The notes beneath the pieces were generated by a model. That model had not been told where the DNA came from and did not search any database. It worked only from the letters and a program-made list of their open reading frames with translations. A stretch of DNA of 64,000 nt from Enterobacter chengduensis (lineage in GTDB: Bacteria; Pseudomonadota; Gammaproteobacteria; Enterobacterales; Enterobacteriaceae): the NCBI RefSeq assembly GCF_001984825.2, contig NZ_CP043318.1:930001-994000 (forward strand), given 5' to 3'. The position numbers and the translations under genes were made by a program. Below are positions 27,738-36,561 of the stretch, one piece after another. Each line of letters opens with the position of its first letter. Positions within the stretch are counted from its first letter, which is position 1.

Positions 27738-27760
27738 AAGGCGGGAGAGACTCCCGCCTT
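27738..27760 (-). terminator. Weak terminator between dksA and gluQ
   Basis: Perfect 10-base arms AAGGCGGGAG and CTCCCGCCTT with a 3-base loop. Read leftward it ends in CTTGTT, a poor T-tract. Enteric dksA-gluQ operons are known to have such a partial terminator. Confidence 0.65.
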
Positions 27761-27783
27761 TGAGTGGGTAAACAGCGCTGGTA

Positions 27784-28239
27784 TTAACCGGCCATCTGTT
27801 TTTCGCGGATTTCGGCCAGCGTTTTACAGTCGATGCACAGATCGGCGGTTGGACGCGCTTCCAGGCGACGAATGCCAATTTCAACACCGCAGGATTCGCA
27901 GTAGCCAAAATCTTCGTCTTCGACTTTTTTCAGCGTTTTCTCGATCTTTTTGATCAGTTTGCGCTCGCGGTCACGGTTACGCAGTTCGAGGCTGAACTCT
28001 TCTTCCTGAGCGGCACGGTCTACCGGATCTGGGAAGTTAGCAGCTTCATCCTGCATATGAGTAACGGTGCGATCGACTTCATCCCTGAGTTGATTACGCC
28101 ATGCTTCAAGAATACGCTTGAAGTGCGACAGCTGGGCTTCGTTCATATACTCTTCGCCCGGCTTCTCTTGATACGGCTCCACCCCAGCGATGGCGAGAAT
28201 ACTCAGGGACGATGTTTTACGGTTTTGCCCTTCTTGCAT
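27784..28239 (-). CDS. dksA: RNA polymerase-binding transcription factor DksA
   Basis: Binds the secondary channel of RNA polymerase and potentiates ppGpp control of rRNA and amino acid promoters. 151 residues as in E. coli. The coiled-coil tip aspartates Asp71 and Asp74 (FPDPVDRA) and the zinc Cys114, Cys117, Cys135 and Cys138 are conserved. The ATG at 28239 begins [11 protein letters not shown]; an ATG six codons upstream is less likely. Confidence 0.97.
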   Translation of the reverse strand: MQEGQNRKTSSLSILAIAGVEPYQEKPGEEYMNEAQLSHFKRILEAWRNQLRDEVDRTVTHMQDEAANFPDPVDRAAQEEEFSLELRNRDRERKLIKKIEKTLKKVEDEDFGYCESCGVEIGIRRLEARPTADLCIDCKTLAEIREKQMAG

Positions 28240-28415
28240 GTTGCTTCTCCTTAACACGCACTATCGATCCCCGTGTTGGGGGAAAAATCAGGTCGCTATA
28301 AATAGCAGATGCTTTTCCGGATGGCAATTATCTAAACGTAACACTTGACAAGCCTGTGAGGAAAAGCGTATTTGCGCACGCGGCCAGAACACTTAATCGT
28401 CAATCGTCTAATCCC

Positions 28416-29120
28416 TTATAAGACAATGGGAAGAGAGGATCTCAGAGTCATATTATCGGCAGAAAGTTCCGCTTTATAAGCGAAAACCTCTACCCCCTGC
28501 TTTTGTGCCTCATTCAACAATTGCGCGTATTTAGGATCGATATGGCGGGCAGGGGAGAAACGTTCAATGGCTGAATGCAACACCGCAAACAGCAATACGG
28601 CGCGTTTGCCCGCCGCCGCAACACTCATTAGCTCTCGCAGGTGCTTCTGGCCACGTAGCGTGACCGCATCCGGGAAGAAGCCGTTTTCCTGCTCCGCTAA
28701 CGTCACTGATTTTACTTCAATATAGCACTCCGGCCTGTCTTCTGCCTGTAACATGAAGTCAATTCTGCTGCCTTCATCGCCATATTTCACTTCGTTTTTA
28801 TGCGTGCCATAACCGACCAGTTCGGGAATTGTGCCATGGGTCAGCGCTTCCTTAACCAGCTGATTTGCGCGCAGGGTGTTAACGCAAATAAATGCCCCAT
28901 TTTGGGTTTCAGTCATTTCCCAGGTATGGGCATATTTACGTTTAGTATTTTCTGATGTGGAATACCAGACCGTGTCACCCGGCGTGGCGCAACCGGTCAT
29001 GGCTCCGGTATTGGGGCAGTGCAGAGTGAGCGTTTCCCCCTCAGGTGTCACCACGTCGGCGAGGAAGCGTTTGTAGCGTTGGACAAGCGTAGCGTGCTGC
29101 AGGGGAGGACTAAACTTCAT
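28416..29120 (-). CDS. sfsA: Sugar fermentation stimulation protein SfsA
   Basis: 234 residues as in E. coli, starting [12 protein letters not shown]. The family is nuclease-like (OB fold plus a restriction-endonuclease-like core with SRIDFMLQ and [10 protein letters not shown]), and in E. coli it affects maltose gene expression. The exact activity is not established. It overlaps the end of thpR by 11 bases. 176 bases separate it from dksA, which has its own promoter there. Confidence 0.93.
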   Translation of the reverse strand: MKFSPPLQHATLVQRYKRFLADVVTPEGETLTLHCPNTGAMTGCATPGDTVWYSTSENTKRKYAHTWEMTETQNGAFICVNTLRANQLVKEALTHGTIPELVGYGTHKNEVKYGDEGSRIDFMLQAEDRPECYIEVKSVTLAEQENGFFPDAVTLRGQKHLRELMSVAAAGKRAVLLFAVLHSAIERFSPARHIDPKYAQLLNEAQKQGVEVFAYKAELSADNMTLRSSLPIVL

Positions 29121-29664
29121 CAGAATTCCTTTCGGTGTCGCCCAGCGTCCAGCGCTGCAGCGGCGTGTAGCGTGTGCGTCCTTGAGCAAAGACGGATTCA
29201 TAAAGCGCGAATTCATTGACCGGGAAGGCCCAGTGAAAGCCCGGGGCCGGGAGGGCAACGGCCTGACCGGCATCGCGCAGCAGCGTGATATGCGGATGAA
29301 ATGGCTGCGGGCTCTGATAACAGCCGCTGCGGGCCGCCTGCGCGCGCAGCATATTTGCCAGCTGTAACAAACCGCGCGGCGGCTGGCGCGTGCCCAGCCA
29401 GACCACGCGCGAACGCAGCCACTGTCCCGCGTCGTCGAGATGAAGCGTAAACGGCGGCTGAGAAATCCGCCCGGCCATGGCGGCTAGCGCCCCCTGTTTT
29501 TCGGGGCTGACGTCGCCCAAAAAGGCCAGCGTCAGGTGCAGGTTGGCCGCCGCTACGGGGCGGCCTGCCTCCGGCGGGAAGCGATCGGCGCGCCAGCGAA
29601 CAATCTGACGCTGTATCGTGGTGGGCAATTCAATGGCAAAAAACAGCCGTTTCGACTCGGGCAT
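29110..29664 (-). CDS. thpR: RNA 2',3'-cyclic phosphodiesterase
   Basis: 2H phosphoesterase (formerly LigT) of 184 residues that opens 2',3'-cyclic phosphates or joins tRNA halves in vitro. Both HxTx motifs are present (HLTLAFLG and HPHITLLR). I placed the start at the ATG at 29664 ([14 protein letters not shown]), which fits the family. Divergent from hrpB; overlaps sfsA. Confidence 0.93.
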   Translation of the reverse strand: MPESKRLFFAIELPTTIQRQIVRWRADRFPPEAGRPVAAANLHLTLAFLGDVSPEKQGALAAMAGRISQPPFTLHLDDAGQWLRSRVVWLGTRQPPRGLLQLANMLRAQAARSGCYQSPQPFHPHITLLRDAGQAVALPAPGFHWAFPVNEFALYESVFAQGRTRYTPLQRWTLGDTERNSDEV

Positions 29665-29737
29665 ACGGAGGACTCGGTAATGATATGCGCCGATGCTACA
29701 ATGTACGCCGACTAATGTTAACCCTCTGGAGCTGTTA

Positions 29738-32167
29738 GTGTCCTCATTGCCGGTCGCCGTCATTCTTCCCGAGCTTCTCGCTGCCTTACGCCATGCCCCG
29801 CAGGTTTTGCTGAATGCCCCGACGGGCGCGGGCAAGTCCACCTGGCTGCCGCTGCAGATCCTGAAAGACGCAAACATCAGCGGGAAAATTATCCTGCTGG
29901 AGCCGCGCAGGCTGGCCGCGCGCAACGTGGCGCAGCGTCTGGCGGAACTGCTGAATGAAAAGCCGGGCGAAACCGTAGGTTACAGGATGCGCGCCGAGAC
30001 CTGCGTTGGAGCGACCACGCGGCTTGAGGTGGTCACCGAGGGGATTCTCACCCGCATGCTGCAAAACGATCCGGAGCTGACCGGCGTCGGGCTGGTGATC
30101 CTGGATGAGTTCCACGAGCGCAGCCTGCAGGCGGATCTGGCCCTCGCGCTGCTGCTGGACGTTCAGCAGGGGCTGCGCGACGATCTTAGGCTGCTTATTA
30201 TGTCGGCCACGCTGGACAACGCGCGGCTACGGCAGACGCTGCCCGATGCGCCGGTCATCAGCTCGGAAGGGCGGGCCTTTCCGGTTGAGCGCCGCTTTCA
30301 ACCGCTTCCCTCGCATCAGCGCTTTGACGAGGCGGTCGCCATTGCCGCCGCCGAGCTGCTGCGTCAGGAAGCGGGTTCCCTGCTGCTGTTTTTGCCGGGC
30401 GTCGGTGAAATCCAGCGCGTGCAGGAACAGCTTTCTTCCCGCGTAGGTGGCGATGTGCTGCTTTGCCCGCTCTACGGCGCGCTGTCGCTTCAGGAGCAGC
30501 GTAAAGCCATTCTTCCCGCCCCGGCGGGGCAGCGCAAGGTGGTGCTGGCCACCAACATTGCTGAAACCAGCCTGACCATTGAAGGTATTCGCCTGGTGGT
30601 GGATAGCGCGCAGGAGCGGGTGGCAAGCTTTGACCCGCGTACCGGGCTGACGAAACTCCTGACGCAGCGCATCAGCCAGGCGTCGATGGTGCAGCGCGCG
30701 GGCCGTGCGGGGCGTCTTGAGCCGGGTATCTGCCTGCATTTGACCAGCGCGGAGCAGGCCGAGCGCGCTGCGCAGCAAAGCACGCCGGAAATTTTACAAA
30801 GCGATCTGTCAGGCCTGGTGATGGATCTGCTGCAGTGGGGCTGTCCGAACCCCGAGCAGCTCACCTGGCTTGATGCCCCTCCAGTGGTGAACCTTGCCGC
30901 CGCGCGCAATCTGTTAACGGAGCTTGGCGCGCTGGAAGGCGAGCGTCTGACGGCGCGCGGCCAGAAAATGGCGGCGCTGGGCAACGATCCGCGTCTGGCC
31001 GCGATGCTGGTGGCCGCGCGGGGGGACGATGAAATTGCCACGGCGGCCAAACTGGCGGCTATCCTTGAGGAGCCGCCGCGCGGGGGCAGCAGCGATCTGG
31101 GGCAGGCCTTTTCACGTAATCAGGGGAACTGGCAGCAGCGGGCACAGCAGCTGTGTAAACGGCTGAATAGCCGGGGAGGCGCGCCCGACAGCGATAAGAT
31201 CGCCTTCCTGCTGGCGCAGGCCTTCCCGGACAGGGTTGCCCGTCGGCGCGGGCTGGACGGTCGCTACCAGCTGGCAAACGGCATGGGGGCGATGCTGGAC
31301 AGCGATGATGCGCTGACGCGTCACGAATGGCTGATTGCACCGCTCCTGCTCCAGGGGAGTCACTCCCCGGATGCGCGCATCCTGCAGGCGGTAGCGGTAG
31401 AGATAGACGCCCTGGCGCGAGCCTGTCCGCAGCTGCTTAAGCAATCGGACATCGTCGAGTGGGATGATGCCCAGGGCACGCTGAAGGCGTTTCGCCGTAG
31501 CCAGATTGGTAAGTTGACGCTCGGGACGACGCCGCTGGCGAAGCCGTCGGAAGAGGAGTTACACCAGGCGATGCTCAACGGTATCCGGGAAAAAGGGCTG
31601 AGCGTCCTGAACTGGACGCCGGAAGCGGAGCAGTACCGCATTCGTCTGCGCTGCGCCGCGAAGTGGTTACCGGAAAACGATTGGCCCGCTGTGGATGATG
31701 AGACGCTGCTGGCTACGCTTGAGCGCTGGCTACTGCCGCAAATGAGCGGCGTGCACTCCCTGCGTGCCCTTAAGGCGATTGATGTTAAGACCGCGTTACA
31801 GAATTTACTGGACTGGTCATTACGTCAACGTCTGGATAGTGAACTGCCGGGGCATTACACTGTGCCGACCGGAAGCCGGATTGCCGTCCGTTATCATGAG
31901 GATAATCCGCCGGCGCTGGCCGTTCGGATGCAGGAGATGTTTGGTGAGGCCACCACGCCGTCCGTTGCTGACGGGCGCGTGCCGCTAGTGCTTGAGCTGC
32001 TGTCGCCAGCGCATCGCCCGCTACAAATCACCCGGGATTTGGGTGCGTTCTGGGCGGGCAGCTACCGTGAAGTGCAGAAAGAGATGAAGGGGCGATACCC
32101 CAAACACGTGTGGCCGGACGATCCGGCGAATACGGCGCCGACGCGGCGAACGAAGAAGTATTCGTAA
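29738..32167 (+). CDS. hrpB: ATP-dependent helicase HrpB
   Basis: DExH-box helicase of unknown cellular role. From the GTG at 29738 it has 809 residues, matching the E. coli start SSLPVAVILPELL; GGAG lies 9 bases before. Walker A APTGAGKSTWLP, the motif II ILDEFHERS, motif III MSATL and motif VI QRAGRAGRLEPG are all intact, followed by the HA2 and the C-terminal HrpB domain ending TAPTRRTKKYS. Confidence 0.95.
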   Translation: MSSLPVAVILPELLAALRHAPQVLLNAPTGAGKSTWLPLQILKDANISGKIILLEPRRLAARNVAQRLAELLNEKPGETVGYRMRAETCVGATTRLEVVTEGILTRMLQNDPELTGVGLVILDEFHERSLQADLALALLLDVQQGLRDDLRLLIMSATLDNARLRQTLPDAPVISSEGRAFPVERRFQPLPSHQRFDEAVAIAAAELLRQEAGSLLLFLPGVGEIQRVQEQLSSRVGGDVLLCPLYGALSLQEQRKAILPAPAGQRKVVLATNIAETSLTIEGIRLVVDSAQERVASFDPRTGLTKLLTQRISQASMVQRAGRAGRLEPGICLHLTSAEQAERAAQQSTPEILQSDLSGLVMDLLQWGCPNPEQLTWLDAPPVVNLAAARNLLTELGALEGERLTARGQKMAALGNDPRLAAMLVAARGDDEIATAAKLAAILEEPPRGGSSDLGQAFSRNQGNWQQRAQQLCKRLNSRGGAPDSDKIAFLLAQAFPDRVARRRGLDGRYQLANGMGAMLDSDDALTRHEWLIAPLLLQGSHSPDARILQAVAVEIDALARACPQLLKQSDIVEWDDAQGTLKAFRRSQIGKLTLGTTPLAKPSEEELHQAMLNGIREKGLSVLNWTPEAEQYRIRLRCAAKWLPENDWPAVDDETLLATLERWLLPQMSGVHSLRALKAIDVKTALQNLLDWSLRQRLDSELPGHYTVPTGSRIAVRYHEDNPPALAVRMQEMFGEATTPSVADGRVPLVLELLSPAHRPLQITRDLGAFWAGSYREVQKEMKGRYPKHVWPDDPANTAPTRRTKKYS

Positions 32168-32174
32168 AAGGGGA

Positions 32175-32263
32175 GTGCGGCCTGATGCCCTCACCCCGGC
32201 CCTCTCCCACAGGGAGAGGGAGAAAACACTAAAAACGGCAACTATCGTTACCGTTTTGCTTTT
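32175..32263. repeat. Composite repeat plus terminator, copy B
   Basis: Near-identical to 7761-7848: GTGCGGCCTGATGCCCTCAC, the CCCTCTCCC/GGGAGAGGG palindrome, AACACTAAAA and an ACGGCAAC/GTTACCGT hairpin ending CCGTTTTGCTTTT. It lies directly after hrpB and very likely provides its terminator. Confidence 0.8.
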
Positions 32264-32345
32264 GTTTTGAGAGATTTCTTCTTTCACTGGTCAGTGGAAG
32301 AAATGAGAATCGGGCCTTTGCGCCTGAACGTTGCGGAGAAAAAGC

Positions 32346-34868
32346 ATGGCGGGGAATGACCGCGAGCCAATAGGACGTAAGGGAAAACCCACGCGTCCGG
32401 CGAAAGAAAAAGTAAGCCGTCGTCGCCTCAGAGATGAGGACTATGACGATGACTATGAAGACGATGATGAGGATGATGAACCCATGCCGCGTAAAGGAAA
32501 AGGCAAAGGGCGCAAGCCTCGGGGCAAACGCGGCTGGTTCTGGCTGCTGCTGAAGCTGTTTATTGTTTTTGTTGTGCTGATGGCAATTTACGGCGTGTAC
32601 CTGGATCAGAAGATCCGCAGCCGTATCGACGGTAAAGTCTGGCAGCTACCTGCGGCAGTGTATGGCCGTATGGTGAACCTTGAGCCAGATATGTCCATCA
32701 CGAAGAACGAAATGGTGAAGCTGCTGGAAGCCACCCAGTATCGCCAGGTGTCAAAAATGACGCGGCCCGGCGAGTTTACCGTGCAGGCGAAAAGCATCGA
32801 GATGATCCGCCGTCCGTTTGATTTCCCGGACAGCAAAGAAGGCCAGGTGCGCGCGCGTCTGACCTTTGACGGCGATCGTCTGGACACCATCGAGAACATG
32901 GATAACAACCGTCAGTTCGGTTTCTTCCGTCTCGATCCGCGCCTGATCACCATGCTCTCGTCGGCAAACGGCGAGCAGCGTCTGTTCGTGGCGCGTAACG
33001 GCTTCCCGGATCTGCTGGTGGATACCCTGCTGGCAACCGAGGACCGTCATTTCTACGAGCACGACGGCATCAGCCTTTACTCTATCGGCCGTGCCGTACT
33101 GGCGAACCTGACCGCGGGTCGTACCGTGCAGGGGGCGAGTACGCTGACTCAGCAGCTGGTGAAGAACCTGTTCCTCTCCAGCGAACGCTCTTACTGGCGT
33201 AAAGCCAACGAAGCGTACATGGCCGTGCTGATGGACGCGCGTTACAGCAAGGATCGTATTCTTGAGCTGTACATGAACGAGGTGTACCTCGGTCAGAGCG
33301 GCGATAACGAAATCCGCGGCTTCCCGCTGGCCAGCCTGTACTACTTTGGCCGCCCGGTGGAAGAGCTGAGCCTGGACCAGCAGGCGCTGCTGGTGGGCAT
33401 GGTGAAAGGGGCGTCCATCTACAACCCGTGGCGTAACCCGAAGCTGGCGCTGGAGCGTCGTAACCTGGTGCTGCGTCTGCTGCAACAACAGCAGGTGATT
33501 GACCAGGAGCTGTACGACATGCTGAGCGCGCGTCCGCTTGGCGTTCAGCCGCGCGGTGGGGTGATCTCGCCACAGCCTGCGTTTATGCAGCTGGTGCGTC
33601 AGGAGCTGCAAAGCAAGCTGGGTGATAAGGTCAAAGATCTCTCCGGCGTGAAGATCTTCACCACCTTTGACTCGGTCGCCCAGGACGCGGCGGAAAAAGC
33701 GGCGGTGGAAGGTATTCCGGCCCTGAAGAAGCAGCGCAAGCTCTCCGATCTGGAAACCGCGATGGTGGTGGTTGACCGAAACACCGGCGAAGTGCGCGCG
33801 ATGGTGGGCGGCGCCGAGCCGCAGTTTGCAGGCTACAACCGCGCCATGCAGGCGCGCCGTTCGATTGGTTCTCTGGCAAAACCGGCGACCTACCTCACCG
33901 CCCTGAGTCAGCCGAATCTGTATCGTCTGAATACCTGGATTGCGGATGCGCCGATCTCCCTGCGCCAGCCTAACGGCCAGGTTTGGTCCCCGCAGAACGA
34001 TGATAAACAGTTCAGCGGCCAGGTCATGCTGGTGGATGCGTTGACTCGCTCCATGAACGTGCCAACGGTGAACCTGGGCATGTCGCTGGGCCTGCCTGCG
34101 ATTGTCGACACCTGGCAAAAACTGGGCGTGTCGAAAGATCAGCTGCACCCTGTGCCGGCGATGATCCTCGGGGCCCTGAACCTGACGCCAATCGAAGTCG
34201 CCCAGGCATTCCAGACCATCGCCAGCGGCGGTAACCGTGCGCCGCTGTCGGCCCTGCGTTCGGTGATTGCCGAAGATGGCTCCGTGCTGTATCAGAGCTT
34301 CCCGCAGGCGGAGCGCGCCGTTCCGGCTCAGGCCGCCTATATGACGCTGTGGACGATGCAGCAGGTTGTGCAGCGCGGTACCGGGCGTCAGCTGGGGGCG
34401 AAGTATCCGGGCCTGCATCTGGCGGGAAAAACCGGGACCACCAACAACAACGTCGATACCTGGTTTGCCGGTATTGATGGCCGCGAAGTGGTCATCACCT
34501 GGGTAGGCCGCGACAACAACCAGCCGACCAAACTGTACGGGGCGAGCGGGGCGATGTCGATTTACCAGCGCTATCTGGCCAATCAGTCCCCGGTGCCGCT
34601 GAACCTTGTCGCGCCGGAAGATATCGTGGATATGGGCGTTGATGGTTCCGGTAACTTTGTCTGCGGCGGCGGGATGCGTACCCTGCCGGTCTGGACGACC
34701 AATCCGGACTCGCTGTGCCAGCAAAGCCAGCCAGAACAGCCAGCGGGTAACCCGTTCGACCAGTCTTCTCAGCCTCAGCAGCCGCAGCAACAGCAGCCAC
34801 AGCAGAACGAGAAGAAGGACAGCGATGGCGTAGCCGGCTGGATTAAGGATATGTTTGGCGGTAACTAA
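32346..34868 (+). CDS. mrcB: Bifunctional penicillin-binding protein 1b
   Basis: Class A PBP (840 residues; E. coli 844) that polymerises and cross-links peptidoglycan. It has a short cytoplasmic tail with an acidic run and a basic run, one transmembrane helix (about 65-87), the UB2H domain, the glycosyltransferase domain ([34 protein letters not shown]) and the transpeptidase domain (SIGSLAKP with catalytic Ser; KTGTTNNN). An internal Met47, preceded by GAGGATG, matches the known short gamma-form start of E. coli. The ATG at 32346 follows GGAGA. The C-terminus is Gln/Pro-rich. Confidence 0.97.
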   Translation: MAGNDREPIGRKGKPTRPAKEKVSRRRLRDEDYDDDYEDDDEDDEPMPRKGKGKGRKPRGKRGWFWLLLKLFIVFVVLMAIYGVYLDQKIRSRIDGKVWQLPAAVYGRMVNLEPDMSITKNEMVKLLEATQYRQVSKMTRPGEFTVQAKSIEMIRRPFDFPDSKEGQVRARLTFDGDRLDTIENMDNNRQFGFFRLDPRLITMLSSANGEQRLFVARNGFPDLLVDTLLATEDRHFYEHDGISLYSIGRAVLANLTAGRTVQGASTLTQQLVKNLFLSSERSYWRKANEAYMAVLMDARYSKDRILELYMNEVYLGQSGDNEIRGFPLASLYYFGRPVEELSLDQQALLVGMVKGASIYNPWRNPKLALERRNLVLRLLQQQQVIDQELYDMLSARPLGVQPRGGVISPQPAFMQLVRQELQSKLGDKVKDLSGVKIFTTFDSVAQDAAEKAAVEGIPALKKQRKLSDLETAMVVVDRNTGEVRAMVGGAEPQFAGYNRAMQARRSIGSLAKPATYLTALSQPNLYRLNTWIADAPISLRQPNGQVWSPQNDDKQFSGQVMLVDALTRSMNVPTVNLGMSLGLPAIVDTWQKLGVSKDQLHPVPAMILGALNLTPIEVAQAFQTIASGGNRAPLSALRSVIAEDGSVLYQSFPQAERAVPAQAAYMTLWTMQQVVQRGTGRQLGAKYPGLHLAGKTGTTNNNVDTWFAGIDGREVVITWVGRDNNQPTKLYGASGAMSIYQRYLANQSPVPLNLVAPEDIVDMGVDGSGNFVCGGGMRTLPVWTTNPDSLCQQSQPEQPAGNPFDQSSQPQQPQQQQPQQNEKKDSDGVAGWIKDMFGGN

Positions 34869-34883
34869 TTAGTTCGCTGAATA

Positions 34884-34917
34884 AAAGGCCGCTTTATTAT
34901 AAAGCGGCCTTTTTTTA
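34884..34917 (+). terminator. Terminator after mrcB
   Basis: AAAGGCCGCTTTAT and ATAAAGCGGCCTTT form a long stem followed by a T-run, 15 bases after the mrcB stop codon. Confidence 0.88.
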
Positions 34918-35212
34918 TGATTCACAGTTTGTAATTTTTTAATAAAAATAAATCCATAATTAAGAATTGCTAAGGTTTGTTATTTCTTATTTAAAACATG
35001 CTCTTGTGAGCTTTTGCTTTTGATTGGTTTGTATACGGTCTGGACACTCGCAAGAATAATCTGATGTAATGTTCTTAAGGAATTATTGGTTTTCCTCAAA
35101 TGTCGCTGGCTACATTGCCTGGCGTGAGTGATATAAAAGATTAAATAACATTCTGACGCACTGTACAGTGGCGGGAATGGATGACTGCATCGGAATATAT
35201 AAGGATATGAAT
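34918..35212 (+). promoter_or_regulatory. A+T-rich promoter region of fimbrial cluster 2
   Basis: About 295 bases with no supportable gene, very A+T-rich. It contains a TATAAA at 35132-35137 and a perfect 12-base palindrome CACTGTACAGTG at 35159-35170, 42 bases before the pilin start. I cannot place a good -35 box. Confidence 0.5.
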
Positions 35213-35785
35213 ATGAACAAGTCTGTTATTTCTTCATTTTTGGCTGGAAGCATTTTGGCTGCGCTGTCTCTGCCAGTATTAGCCTCGAGCGATTCAGGCA
35301 CGGTGAATTTTGCCGGAAAAGTGGTGGCTGACACCTGTGAAATCAATGTCGACGGCTCCGGCACGACATCATCAACCGTGACGTTCGCCGATACCTATCC
35401 TTCCGACTTTGGCTCTGACGGCGCGGTGGGCACCACCAAAGCGTTTAAGATCGAAGTGAAAAAATGCGACCCGCTGGTTGCCAAGCTAAACCTCAAGTTC
35501 AGCGGTACGACGACGGACGCCGCGAAAAAACGGCTCAAAAACGATCTCAGCGGCGCGGGCAATGCCAGCAACGTTGGCATTATCGTCAGCAATGAAAACG
35601 GCTCGAAAGGCGACGTGGTGTTTGACGGCTCCGTGCCCGCTGCGGGCACCGATGTGGCAAACGATGAGACAGGAGCCACCGCGTCGGTCTTTAACTATAT
35701 CGCGAAGGTGATTCAGATAGGCGATACGGCACCTACCGCTGGCCATTATTCCTCTTCGGCAACGTTCGAGGTTGTGTATCGCTAA
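35213..35785 (+). CDS. Major fimbrial subunit (cluster 2)
   Basis: Probable pilin of 190 residues, first gene of a four-gene chaperone-usher cluster. The signal peptide MNKSVISSFLAGSILAALSL ends near VLAS; the pilin Cys pair lies in ADTCEINVDG and VKKCDPLV; the C-terminus is FEVVYR. I chose the ATG at 35213 because AAGGA (35201-35205) is 7 bases away; an ATG two codons earlier is only 1 base from it. The order pilin-chaperone-usher-adhesin is that of Salmonella sti. Confidence 0.9.
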   Translation: MNKSVISSFLAGSILAALSLPVLASSDSGTVNFAGKVVADTCEINVDGSGTTSSTVTFADTYPSDFGSDGAVGTTKAFKIEVKKCDPLVAKLNLKFSGTTTDAAKKRLKNDLSGAGNASNVGIIVSNENGSKGDVVFDGSVPAAGTDVANDETGATASVFNYIAKVIQIGDTAPTAGHYSSSATFEVVYR

Positions 35786-35794
35786 ATTATGACA

Positions 35795-35813
35795 GGCAGC
35801 CTTCACGGCTGCC
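35795..35813 (+). terminator. Hairpin between pilin and chaperone genes (cluster 2)
   Basis: GGCAGCC and GGCTGCC are perfect 7-base arms around TTCAC, 9 bases after the pilin stop codon, followed by ATTTGG. It is too T-poor for a full terminator; a partial terminator or mRNA-stabilising stem is likely. Confidence 0.6.
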
Positions 35814-35827
35814 ATTTGGAACGCAGT

Positions 35828-36541
35828 ATGAAGACTTTATTTAAATTGTTATGTGGTTGTTTAGTTATTTCTTGCCTGTCAGCGCAGGCCAGCGTGGTTC
35901 TTGGCGGAACGCGTATTATTTATCCTTCAAATAAATCTGAAGTACAAATAGCCCTTAAAAATAAAGATCCGCATACGCGTTATCTGGTGCAAAGCTGGGT
36001 CAGCTACGTCAATAATGCCAAAGCGCCCTTCGTTATTACGCCTCCTGTTTATAAGCTGCAGGAGAATCGTCAAACCCTTTTACACATTATTTTCACCGGC
36101 GATAAAAAAAGCCTGCCGTCAGACCGCGAATCGCTGTTCCTGGCGAATGTGAAATCGGTCTCCGCGCTGTCCCCGGAGCTGAAAGAGAAAAACACCCTGC
36201 AGTTCGCGATGAAAACGCGGCTGAAGCTTTTTTGGCGCCCGTCTCAGCTAAAAGAGGCCGATGCGCTGGTGGCGGATGAAAAAATGACGTTCCGTCGCCA
36301 GGGCGACACGCTTATCGCCAAAAACCCGACACCGTATTACATCTCCTTTGGCGACCTGGCCGTGGGCGGGAAAAGCGTACCGGTGGAAGAGACGGAAGCC
36401 ACGCCGGGGGCCATCTCGATGATGGTCGCGCCGTTTAGCGAGCAGCGTTTTGCGTTGCCGAAAGGGGCGGCGGGTGCGGTGACCTGGACGGCAATCAATG
36501 ATTTCGGGGCGCAAACCCCTCAGCGCAAGCAGGCCCTTTAA
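35828..36541 (+). CDS. Periplasmic fimbrial chaperone (cluster 2)
   Basis: PapD-like chaperone of 237 residues. The signal peptide (LLCGCLVISCLSAQA) is followed by GGTRIIYPSNKSEVQIAL, PFVITPPVYKL, LPSDRESLFLANVKSVSA and TRLKLFWRP, all diagnostic. The ATG at 35828 begins at the signal peptide; the frame is open upstream but non-homologous. FGS-type by its short F1-G1 segment. Confidence 0.92.
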   Translation: MKTLFKLLCGCLVISCLSAQASVVLGGTRIIYPSNKSEVQIALKNKDPHTRYLVQSWVSYVNNAKAPFVITPPVYKLQENRQTLLHIIFTGDKKSLPSDRESLFLANVKSVSALSPELKEKNTLQFAMKTRLKLFWRPSQLKEADALVADEKMTFRRQGDTLIAKNPTPYYISFGDLAVGGKSVPVEETEATPGAISMMVAPFSEQRFALPKGAAGAVTWTAINDFGAQTPQRKQAL

Positions 36542-36561
36542 CGAGATCGTGTTGGAATGCT

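Noticed and set aside
32751..34790. Minus-strand open frame of 679 codons opposite mrcB
   Set aside because: Antisense shadow of PBP1b, with no signal, motif or ribosome binding site.
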